A DNA stretch of 11,098 bases from Micrococcales bacterium (GTDB lineage Bacteria; Actinomycetota; Actinomycetes; Actinomycetales; Dermatophilaceae), in the NCBI GenBank assembly GCA_030537915.1, contig JAUNUZ010000018.1, positions 2,787-13,884 of the forward strand, written 5' to 3'. Shown one piece after another: positions 1-6,203 of the stretch; within the stretch, counting starts at the first letter, position 1, and each line of letters opens with the position of its first letter. The position numbers were made by a program, and so were the translations under genes. The notes under the pieces were generated by a model, which was not told where the DNA came from, ran no database searches, and saw nothing but the letters and a program-made list of their open reading frames with translations.

Positions 1-413
1 CGCGCGTTCTCGCAGCGAGCCCGGTGCAGCAGCGGCTTGCTCGCGACCCCTGCGTAGGTCAGTGCGACCCCGTGGAAGTGCCGGCCATGGCCGCCTTGGG
101 CATTCGTGAAGCCGGGGTCGATGCGGATGCCGACGCGCGCCGCCGCCTCGGCCCACTGGGTCTTCAGGTGCTCGGTCGGCGCGACGATGACGATGCGCTG
201 GACGATCGAGCGCTCGAGCAGCTCGGCTGCGACCCGCAGCGCGAAGGTCGTCTTGCCTGCTCCGGGGGTCGCGACGGCCAGGAAGTCGCGTGGCTGGCGC
301 TCCAGGTAGAGGGACAGCGCCTCAGCTTGCCAGGCCCGCAACTTTGCGGCGGTGCCCCAAGCTGCGCGTTCGGGAAAGGACGGGGACAGGTGCTCGGCGG
401 CCGAGGTACTCAT
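1..413 (-). CDS. DEAD/DEAH-box (SF2) helicase, N-terminal part only
   Basis: This is the first 137 codons of a gene read leftward from ATG at 413-411 and cut by the window edge. The protein begins MSTSAAEHLSPSFPERAAWG. It then shows a Q-motif-like stretch (LRAWQAEAL, residues 25-33), a Walker A motif TPGAGKTT (49-56, Lys54), motif Ia APTEHLKTQW (78-87) and a VALTYAG segment (116-122) typical of motif Ib/Ic. The order and wording match a helicase conserved across Actinobacteria, annotated as a DEAD/DEAH-box or SSL2-like helicase; its substrate is not established and cannot be read here. The DEAH box and RecA-like domain 2 would lie to the left of the window. No Shine-Dalgarno precedes the ATG, and a TAGTCT -10 box sits 10 nt upstream, so the mRNA probably has almost no leader. 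The family call is secure from the motifs; the biological role is unknown. Confidence 0.92.
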   Translation of the reverse strand, partial: MSTSAAEHLSPSFPERAAWGTAAKLRAWQAEALSLYLERQPRDFLAVATPGAGKTTFALRVAAELLERSIVQRIVIVAPTEHLKTQWAEAAARVGIRIDPGFTNAQGGHGRHFHGVALTYAGVASKPLLHRARCENA

Positions 414-423
414 AGCGTCGTCG

Positions 424-429
424 AGACTA
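424..429 (-). promoter_or_regulatory. Candidate -10 box (TAGTCT) of the helicase gene
   Basis: Read on the minus strand, TAGTCT fits the actinobacterial TANNNT -10 consensus and ends 10 nt before the ATG at 413. Transcription would start about 2-4 nt upstream of the ATG, giving a near-leaderless mRNA. This agrees with the lack of any Shine-Dalgarno in that gap. No convincing -35 hexamer is seen at 17-18 nt spacing. The box lies just downstream of the hairpin that ends the preceding gene, so the helicase would be an independent transcript. Confidence 0.45.
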
Positions 430-451
430 ACCCGAGCGGGCCCCTGCCTGG

Positions 452-483
452 GACAGCGCCACCCGAATGCGGGTGGCGCTGTC
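452..483 (-). terminator. Perfect 14-bp hairpin, probable terminator of the peptidase gene
   Basis: The arms GACAGCGCCACCCG (452-465) and CGGGTGGCGCTGTC (470-483) are exactly complementary around the loop AATG (466-469). The hairpin begins 15 nt past the stop codon of the secreted peptidase and precedes the helicase promoter. No U-tract follows on the minus strand, so it would be an I-shaped terminator or an mRNA 3'-end stabiliser, both common in high-GC actinobacteria. Being symmetrical, it could also act on transcripts from the other strand. Confidence 0.7.
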
Positions 484-498
484 GCGTCCCGGTCGAGC

Positions 499-2274
499 TC
501 AGTTCAGGCGCGTGAAGAGTGCGTGATCGTGGGCGCACGTCCGGTCACGCTTGGGTAGGGCGCCGCTGATGAGGTAGTCGCGGCGGACCCGGCTCGCGCA
601 CCCCGAAGTGTCCTGCACGCTGTGGCCCCAGCCGGGCACGGTGACGATGCGCGAATCGGGGCGCAGCAGGCGCATCTTCAGGGCCCCGGAGTAGGGCGTC
701 GCCGGGTCGTGCGTCGAGTTCATGATGAGCAGGCCGCCGGCCGCTCGCTTGGTGAAGCTGCCGCGGTAGACACCGGTGGAGTGGAACGGCCACCCCGCGC
801 AAATCGAGGACGACCACGTCCACAGGGATCCGAAGCCTGGTGCCTTGCGGTCGGCGATCGCCGCGCTGCGGACCCACGCCTGGGGGTCGGCGGGCCCCAC
901 ACCGTCGTCGCACACGACACCCGTGAACGACGCGAAGTACATCGGTGTCGCGGGCGGCTCCTCCTCCTCCGCGGCGGCCGGCGGGTTATAACCCAGCCTC
1001 GTGCGGCGGTTGACCTCGTCGCGATGCTGGACGACCTGGTAGGCGAGGCGTGCCTGGGTCACGCTCTGCTTCGCTGGCGTGGACCCCTCCTTCGCCATCG
1101 TGGCGAACATGTGAATCATCGTCAGCACATCGGGAACGCCCTCGGGGTCGTACAAACCGCCGAGCGTCAACGCGACGATGACGTCGTAAGTGATGTAGAA
1201 GTCGTCGGCAAGCTTGATGGGCGCGGTCTTGAGCTTGCGCAACTGCGCCCAATCGGCACGGATCGTCTTGTGCTCGGCGCAGTACCTGGGGCCGAGCCGC
1301 TCACATTCGCCGATTGCCGACATGAGCGCGTCCTGGGCGCCGAGCTGGGAGCCGAGCCGGGCCGTCATCGGCGTGCGCGCCGCATCGCCGCGTCCGGTCG
1401 TCCAGGCGACTGAATCGAGCGTGCCGTCGACGACCATCGTGCGGACCCGGCGCGGAAAGAGCTGGGAATACGTGGCACCAAGGTGGCTTCCGTAGGAGAT
1501 GCCGTAGTAGTTGATCCGGCGTTCACCCAGGGCCGCCCGGACCGCGTCGATGTCGCGTGCCGAGTCACCCGAGGACATGTGCGAGAGGATCGCAGGCTTG
1601 GAGTTCTTGCACAGCCCGCGGTTGAAGGCGTCGATGGCGAGCTGAGCGGTGACCTGCGCAGCGTTGGTAGGAAAGACCCAGCCCGGGTCGTCAGGTACCT
1701 TCTGGCCGGGCTTGCCCTCGCACAGGGCGGGCTGATCGTCACCGGTGCCGCGGGGGTTGACGCCGATGATGTCGAAGCGCGCCCGCGCGTCGCGACCGAG
1801 GACCTGAGCGAAGGTCCCCACGGTGTAGGCGGCCGGTCCACCCGGGCCTCCCGGGTTGGTGAACAACAGGCCGATCCGCCCCTTGGGGTTGTCGGCCGGG
1901 CGGCGCGAGACCGTCAGGTCCACGGTGCCGGCAGCGGGCTTGGCGTAGTCGAGCGGCACCTGGACCGTCGTGCATTGGGCTGCGCCGCAGCGCACCCACG
2001 AGATGCCCTTGGTCTTGGCGACGACCGTGCCGCGAAGCCTGCCCTGGACGGCAGCCGGCACGCGTCGGCCACTGCTGTCCCGGCCGGCTCCCGGTCCCGG
2101 CGGATCGCTGACAGGTTGCACCGTGGGCGCGGCAGGGAGCGAGTTCAGCGGAGCGGATATCAGCGCTGGCGCGACCGCGGCGGCCGGTACGGCAGCGACC
2201 GCTTGCGCGGGTGTGATGACTGCTGCGCCGGCCAGTGCCGCGGCACTCGACACCGAGAGGAGACGACGGATCAT
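499..2274 (-). CDS. Secreted tripeptidyl-aminopeptidase-like alpha/beta hydrolase (peptidase family S33)
   Basis: A 591-residue protein of the Streptomyces Tap/SlpD/SlpE type, predicted to remove short peptides from the N-termini of exported proteins or extracellular peptides. Residues 1-25 form a signal peptide (MIRRLLSV, a hydrophobic Ala-rich core, then a likely cut after AQA). A Pro/Ala-rich linker follows to about residue 80. The hydrolase fold shows the oxyanion strand NPGGPGG (140-146), the nucleophile elbow GISYG (Ser260), the acid in STHDPATP (Asp523) and the base in GWGHS (His551); the last third matches the TAP-like C-terminal domain. Several cysteines (96/101, 185/222, 559/580) could form disulphides in the exported protein. 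There is no lipobox, so it is probably released or loosely wall-bound. The ATG at 2274 is chosen because AGGGGG lies 8 nt upstream and the signal peptide starts there; an in-frame start at 2346 would bury it. The exact substrate is uncertain; some relatives act as esterases or proline iminopeptidases. Confidence 0.92.
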   Translation of the reverse strand: MIRRLLSVSSAAALAGAAVITPAQAVAAVPAAAVAPALISAPLNSLPAAPTVQPVSDPPGPGAGRDSSGRRVPAAVQGRLRGTVVAKTKGISWVRCGAAQCTTVQVPLDYAKPAAGTVDLTVSRRPADNPKGRIGLLFTNPGGPGGPAAYTVGTFAQVLGRDARARFDIIGVNPRGTGDDQPALCEGKPGQKVPDDPGWVFPTNAAQVTAQLAIDAFNRGLCKNSKPAILSHMSSGDSARDIDAVRAALGERRINYYGISYGSHLGATYSQLFPRRVRTMVVDGTLDSVAWTTGRGDAARTPMTARLGSQLGAQDALMSAIGECERLGPRYCAEHKTIRADWAQLRKLKTAPIKLADDFYITYDVIVALTLGGLYDPEGVPDVLTMIHMFATMAKEGSTPAKQSVTQARLAYQVVQHRDEVNRRTRLGYNPPAAAEEEEPPATPMYFASFTGVVCDDGVGPADPQAWVRSAAIADRKAPGFGSLWTWSSSICAGWPFHSTGVYRGSFTKRAAGGLLIMNSTHDPATPYSGALKMRLLRPDSRIVTVPGWGHSVQDTSGCASRVRRDYLISGALPKRDRTCAHDHALFTRLN

Positions 2275-2282
2275 CCCTGGAA

Positions 2283-2288
2283 CCCCCT
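2283..2288 (-). promoter_or_regulatory. Shine-Dalgarno (AGGGGG) fixing the peptidase start
   Basis: Read on the minus strand, AGGGGG ends 8 nt before the ATG at 2274, a normal spacing. It supports that ATG over the upstream in-frame start at 2346. Confidence 0.6.
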
Positions 2289-2342
2289 GCTGACGCGGAC
2301 GCAACGAGCCCCTGTGCCTCGCTACCCTCCGTTGTGCCGGCA

Positions 2343-2372
2343 ACACTATCGGCGCAGCCGAGGCGGCGACAG
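2343..2372 (-). promoter_or_regulatory. Candidate promoter of the peptidase gene
   Basis: On the minus strand a -35-like CTGTCG (2372-2367) is followed after 18 nt by TAGTGT (2348-2343), which fits the TANNNT -10 consensus. Transcription would begin near 2336 and leave a leader of about 60 nt containing the Shine-Dalgarno. The -35 match is weak. A competing pair, TTGTGG and TAGGTA (about 2380-2412) with 18-nt spacing, cannot be excluded. Confidence 0.3.
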
Positions 2373-2467
2373 AGCCAAATTACCTAGTCACGCCCGTCTT
2401 TTGGCCACAATTGCGGTGTCGGGCCGAGTGCCCGAGCCACGCGTCCGACTCGTCCCGCGCAAGTACT

Positions 2468-2488
2468 CGGGCCGGCGCACCCGGCCCG
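2468..2488. other. GC-rich inverted repeat upstream of recC
   Basis: CGGGCCGG (2468-2475) and CCGGCCCG (2481-2488) are complementary around the 5-nt loop CGCAC. It lies 50-70 nt upstream of the recC start, just upstream of where the -35 region would be. A short palindrome GCCTC-AC-GAGGC (2496-2507) follows at once. Together they could be operator sites or simply GC-rich chance symmetry. No known regulator motif is recognised, and in particular no full LexA box. Confidence 0.3.
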
Positions 2489-2524
2489 GCAGGCTGCCTC
2501 ACGAGGCTTGTCGGTGGCGCCGGT

Positions 2525-2530
2525 TAGGGT
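2525..2530 (+). promoter_or_regulatory. Candidate -10 box (TAGGGT) for a leaderless recCBD transcript
   Basis: TAGGGT matches the TANNNT consensus and is separated from the recC GTG (2538) by exactly 7 nt, CGCGAAC. That spacing places the transcription start on the G of the start codon, the classic arrangement of leaderless actinobacterial genes. There is no good -35 hexamer 17-18 nt upstream. The alternative reading, that AGGGT is a weak Shine-Dalgarno for the same GTG, leaves the start codon unchanged. Confidence 0.5.
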
Positions 2531-2537
2531 CGCGAAC

Positions 2538-5500
2538 GTGACACTTCACGTGCACCGCGCCAACGCTATCGGCGAGCTCGCCGATGGCCTGGCTGAGCTG
2601 CTCGCGCGCCCCCTGGCCGACCCCTTCGCGCAGGAGTTCGTCGCGGTGCCCGCAAAGGGTGTCGAGAGGTGGCTGGCCCAACGGCTGTCGCACCGGCTTG
2701 GCGCCGAGGGCGGGGCGCGCGACGGGGTCTGCGCCGGCGTTCGCTTCCTCAACCCGCACTCGCTTGTGGCGCTTGTTCTCGGTGTCGAGTACGACGACCC
2801 CTGGCACCCCGACCGGCTGGCCTGGGCGGTGCTGCGCGCCATCGACGAATCGCTCGACGAGCCCTGGGCCACCACCCTCGCCGCGCACCTCGGGCACGAC
2901 GGGGCGGTCGATGACCCGCGACGCGGTCGGCGCTACGCCGTGGCCCGGCGGCTCGCGGGCCTGTTCGCCTCCTATGCCGTGCAGCGCCCTAGCCTCATCA
3001 CCGCATGGCGCCTGACCCGAGCCTCGACCGATGCTGGCGGGACGGACGAAGGGGCGGTCGCCGCAACCGGTGCCGGTGACGGTGACGGGCTCGGCGGACT
3101 GCTGGAGCCGGACCTCAGCTGGCAGCCCCACCTGTGGCGACGGGTGCTCGACCTCGTCGACGCGCCGCCGCCGGACGTCCGGCATGGGCAGGTCATCGCC
3201 GCGCTGCGCAGCGGGGACGACGACCTCGAGTTGCCGGGCCGGCTCTCGCTCTTCGGTCACACCCGCATCGCGGTGAGCGAGGCCGAGCTCATCGGCGCGC
3301 TTGCGCAGCGCCGCGACGTGCACCTCTGGCTCCCCCAGGCCTCCCCGGCCGCCTGGGACGCGCTCGCTGCGCAGGTATCGGTCGGACCGATCCGACGCGC
3401 ACACGATCGCAGCGTCGAGCTCGTGCGCCATCCTCTCCTGGCCGGGTTCGGACGGGACGCCCGCGAGCTGCAGCGCACCCTCTGCGTCGCGGGTGGGGTC
3501 GACGACCCGCTGGGTGTCACCGAGCAGCTCGATAGCGTCGAAGCGGCGGATGCAGCGCGCACGAAGAGACCGGTGCCCACCCTGCTGAGGTGGTTGCAGG
3601 CCGACCTGCGCGAGGACCATGTGCCCGATCCCGCCGAACGGGCCACCCGCACGGTGTCTGCCTGGGACCGCTCGGTGCAGATCCACGCATGCCACGGTGC
3701 GGCCCGCCAGGTCGAGGTCCTGCGGGAGGTGGTGACCGGCCTACTGGCGGACGACCCCACCCTCGAACCGCGCGACATCCTGGTGATGTGCCCCGACATC
3801 GATGTGTTCGCGCCGCTGGTCCACGCCGGCTTCGGGTTGGACGCCCTCCTTGCCGACGCGGGTGAGACCAGCCCGAGCGGACCTAAGACCTCGCGGGGTC
3901 CCGATGACGCCACCACTCTCCTCGGACACCCGGCGCACGGGTTTCGTGTGCGCCTGGCGGATCGCGCACCCTCCCAGACGAATCCACTCCTGGAGCTGGC
4001 GGCGCGTCTCATCACCCTTGCCGACTCCCGGCTGACGGTGGGCGAGGTGCTCGACCTCGCGCGCTCGGCGCCGGTGCGGCGGCGGTTCGGCTTCGAGGCA
4101 GACGACCTCGACCGGATGGGCGACTGGGTCGGCGAGGTCACGGTCCGCTGGGGCCTCGACGAGGAGCATCGCGGCGACTACGGACTGAGCCGCTTCGCGC
4201 AGAACACCTGGCGTAGCGGGCTCGATCGGATTCTCGTCGGCGCGGCCCTGGACGGCCGGGACCACGACCACCTCGGGACGACGCTCGCCCTGCCCGATCT
4301 CGACAGCAGCGACATCGACCTCGTCGGCCGATTCGCCGAGTTCATCAACCGGCTCGGGGGCACCCTGGCAGAGTTGCGCGGCTGCGACCACGCCGCGCAG
4401 TGGGTCACCTCCCTGCGGGAAGGGGTGCGCAGGCTCGCCGAGGTCAACCGGGCGGACGCCTGGCAGCTGCCGCAGTTCACGGTGGAGCTGGCTCGGATCG
4501 AGGCCGCCGCCGCACGCGAGGGCGACTGCACGACGCTGCGGCTCGCAGACGTTCATGCCCTGCTGGCCGAGCATCTGACGGGGCGAGCGACGCGCTCGAA
4601 CTTCCGCACCGGCACCCTGACGGTCTGCACGATGGTCCCGATGCGATCGGTCCCCCATCGAGTGGTCTGCCTCGTCGGGCTGGACGACGGAGTCTTCCCA
4701 CGCGCAGGCACCCCCGACGGGGACGACGTCCTGGCCCGCGCGCCAGTCACCGGCGAGCGGGACGCGCGTAGCGAAGATCGACAGCTGCTGCTGGATGCGG
4801 TGATGTCGGCCGGGGACACCCTCGTCGTCACCTATACCGGCGCCGACGAGCACACCGGTCGACCTCGGCCAGCCGCAGTCCCGCTCGGCGAACTCATCGA
4901 TGCACTTGCGACGACGGCGAGTGGGCCGGGCGTCCAGGCACTCGTCACTCGGCACCCGTTGCAGACCTACGATCCCCGCAACTTCGGCGCTACGACGAGC
5001 AGTCCACGCGGGTCTGCCCAGGGGCTTCTGCGCCCAGACGCAGGCCCGTTCGCCTTCGACCCTAGCGCGCTCGCCGGGGCCACGGCCGCGCTCGGACCGC
5101 GCGTCGAGTTTGCTCCCTTCGAAGGACTCCGCCTGCCCGCAGTTCCCGAGCCAGACGTAGACCTCGACGACCTGATCCGCTTCCTCACCCACCCAGCGCG
5201 GGCCTTCTTGCGCACCCGCCTGGGCATCCGCGCGCCTCAGGAGCCGGGACAGCGCAGTGAAGGTATCCCTCTCGAGCTGGACGGGCTCTCGACGTGGCAC
5301 ATCGGCGACCGAATGCTGCGGGCGGTGCTCGGCGGGCGGGACCTCCAGGACGTCCGCAACGCCGAGCTCTGGCGCGGCGAGCTGCCACCGGGACTGCTGG
5401 GCGGCCGGATCCTCGACGGCGTGACCGAGCAGGTCAAGGACCTGGCGACAGCCGGCTGGGCGGTGCTGGGCCAGGGCGCTCCGGGACAACCCGCCGACCT

Positions 5501-6203
5501 CAGCGGGATCGACCTCGACATCGACCTGCCGGGTCCGCCGCCGAAGCGAAGCCTGTGGGGCACCGTGCCCCAGGTCGTCCGTGTCCATCCGGCAGTGGGC
5601 GGCGTAGAAGCCGATGGGGCCCGCGTCGGGACCTGCCTGCGCACGGTGGAGATCACCTATTCCACGGTCGGCGCGGCCCACCGGTTGCGTTCGTGGCTGC
5701 TTGCGCTCGCGCTGAATGCCGGCCTGGCGGAGGGGTCCCCCGGGGCGACGAGCCACGTCCTGGGGCAGTCCCGCCGCGGGCGACGCAAGGTGCTCGTCCA
5801 TTATGCCCACGGCCCGGTGCCACCTCGAGACGCTCGACGGCTGCTGGCCGATCTCGTCGAACTGCGCGACCGCGGGCTCCGCGAGCCGCTTGCGCTGCCC
5901 GTGGAGACCGCGTGCGCTTGGGCGAGCGCCCAGCTCGACCCCGATCCCGGCGCCGATCCGTTCGCCGCCGCGAGCAGCGCGTGGACCACGAACGACAACT
6001 CCCCCGGCACTCGGCCCGGCGAGCAGGACGACCCATCCCACCTGCTGATCCACGGCGGGCCGGTCCCTCTGGACCGCATCCTCGGCGAGCCAGCCCCGGA
6101 CGAGCTGTGGTCCCCGGGCGTGACCTCCCGCCTGGGTCAGCTCGCGCTGCGCGTGTGGGCTCCGATCCTCACCTGCGGTGCCGAACACCGTGCGGACGGG
6201 TGA
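2538..6203 (+). CDS. recC: Exodeoxyribonuclease V gamma subunit RecC
   Basis: RecC is the helicase-like scaffold of the RecBCD complex: it splits the duplex, channels the strands to RecB and RecD and, in E. coli, recognises Chi. The 1221-residue product starts VTLHVHRAN, like other actinobacterial RecC proteins. Diagnostic segments are GVERWLAQRLSHRLG (41-55), HACHGAARQVEVLREVV (383-399, E. coli CHS..REVEVL), PRDILVMCPDID (411-422) and MRSVPHRVVCLVGLDDGVFPR (702-722, E. coli MRSIPFKVVCLLGMNDGVYPR). The C-terminal RecC domain begins near LDDLIRFLTHPARAFL (876-891). No Walker A is visible, as expected for the inactivated helicase fold. It is longer than E. coli RecC (1122), partly through a Gly/Asp linker at about 168-186. 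GTG 2538 is chosen because homology begins there and a -10 box lies 7 nt upstream; TTG 2508 would add ten unmatched residues. It is first in the operon, and its stop overlaps the recB start. Confidence 0.95.
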   Translation: MTLHVHRANAIGELADGLAELLARPLADPFAQEFVAVPAKGVERWLAQRLSHRLGAEGGARDGVCAGVRFLNPHSLVALVLGVEYDDPWHPDRLAWAVLRAIDESLDEPWATTLAAHLGHDGAVDDPRRGRRYAVARRLAGLFASYAVQRPSLITAWRLTRASTDAGGTDEGAVAATGAGDGDGLGGLLEPDLSWQPHLWRRVLDLVDAPPPDVRHGQVIAALRSGDDDLELPGRLSLFGHTRIAVSEAELIGALAQRRDVHLWLPQASPAAWDALAAQVSVGPIRRAHDRSVELVRHPLLAGFGRDARELQRTLCVAGGVDDPLGVTEQLDSVEAADAARTKRPVPTLLRWLQADLREDHVPDPAERATRTVSAWDRSVQIHACHGAARQVEVLREVVTGLLADDPTLEPRDILVMCPDIDVFAPLVHAGFGLDALLADAGETSPSGPKTSRGPDDATTLLGHPAHGFRVRLADRAPSQTNPLLELAARLITLADSRLTVGEVLDLARSAPVRRRFGFEADDLDRMGDWVGEVTVRWGLDEEHRGDYGLSRFAQNTWRSGLDRILVGAALDGRDHDHLGTTLALPDLDSSDIDLVGRFAEFINRLGGTLAELRGCDHAAQWVTSLREGVRRLAEVNRADAWQLPQFTVELARIEAAAAREGDCTTLRLADVHALLAEHLTGRATRSNFRTGTLTVCTMVPMRSVPHRVVCLVGLDDGVFPRAGTPDGDDVLARAPVTGERDARSEDRQLLLDAVMSAGDTLVVTYTGADEHTGRPRPAAVPLGELIDALATTASGPGVQALVTRHPLQTYDPRNFGATTSSPRGSAQGLLRPDAGPFAFDPSALAGATAALGPRVEFAPFEGLRLPAVPEPDVDLDDLIRFLTHPARAFLRTRLGIRAPQEPGQRSEGIPLELDGLSTWHIGDRMLRAVLGGRDLQDVRNAELWRGELPPGLLGGRILDGVTEQVKDLATAGWAVLGQGAPGQPADLSGIDLDIDLPGPPPKRSLWGTVPQVVRVHPAVGGVEADGARVGTCLRTVEITYSTVGAAHRLRSWLLALALNAGLAEGSPGATSHVLGQSRRGRRKVLVHYAHGPVPPRDARRLLADLVELRDRGLREPLALPVETACAWASAQLDPDPGADPFAAASSAWTTNDNSPGTRPGEQDDPSHLLIHGGPVPLDRILGEPAPDELWSPGVTSRLGQLALRVWAPILTCGAEHRADG
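3069..3086 (+). repeat. Short hexamer repeat (GGTGNC x3) in recC
   Basis: Three consecutive hexamers, GGTGCC-GGTGAC-GGTGAC, encode the Gly-Ala-Gly-Asp-Gly-Asp core of a flexible linker at about residues 178-183 of RecC. It sits between segments ending in ITAWRLTRAS and beginning LLEPDLSWQPHLWRR. It is probably a slippage-prone, poorly constrained surface loop. Confidence 0.5.

Noticed and set aside
2533..2537. CGAAC next to the recC start as a LexA/SOS box
   Set aside because: Only one half-site is present; the expected inverted half (GTTCG) is missing at the right spacing.
2499..3695. 398-codon minus-strand frame across the recC start and 5' half
   Set aside because: It is antisense to RecC sequence with clear homology, shows no motif of its own, and covers the recC control region.
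3741..6188. 815-codon open frame on the minus strand, antisense to recC
   Set aside because: It has no recognisable domain and mirrors the recC codon structure. Long antisense frames are expected in DNA with such GC-rich third positions, and the plus-strand RecC motifs are unambiguous.
5294..6199. Open extension of the recB frame about 300 codons upstream of its start
   Set aside because: It lies entirely inside recC and has Arg/Pro/Gly-rich, non-protein-like composition. RecB homology begins only at about 6245.
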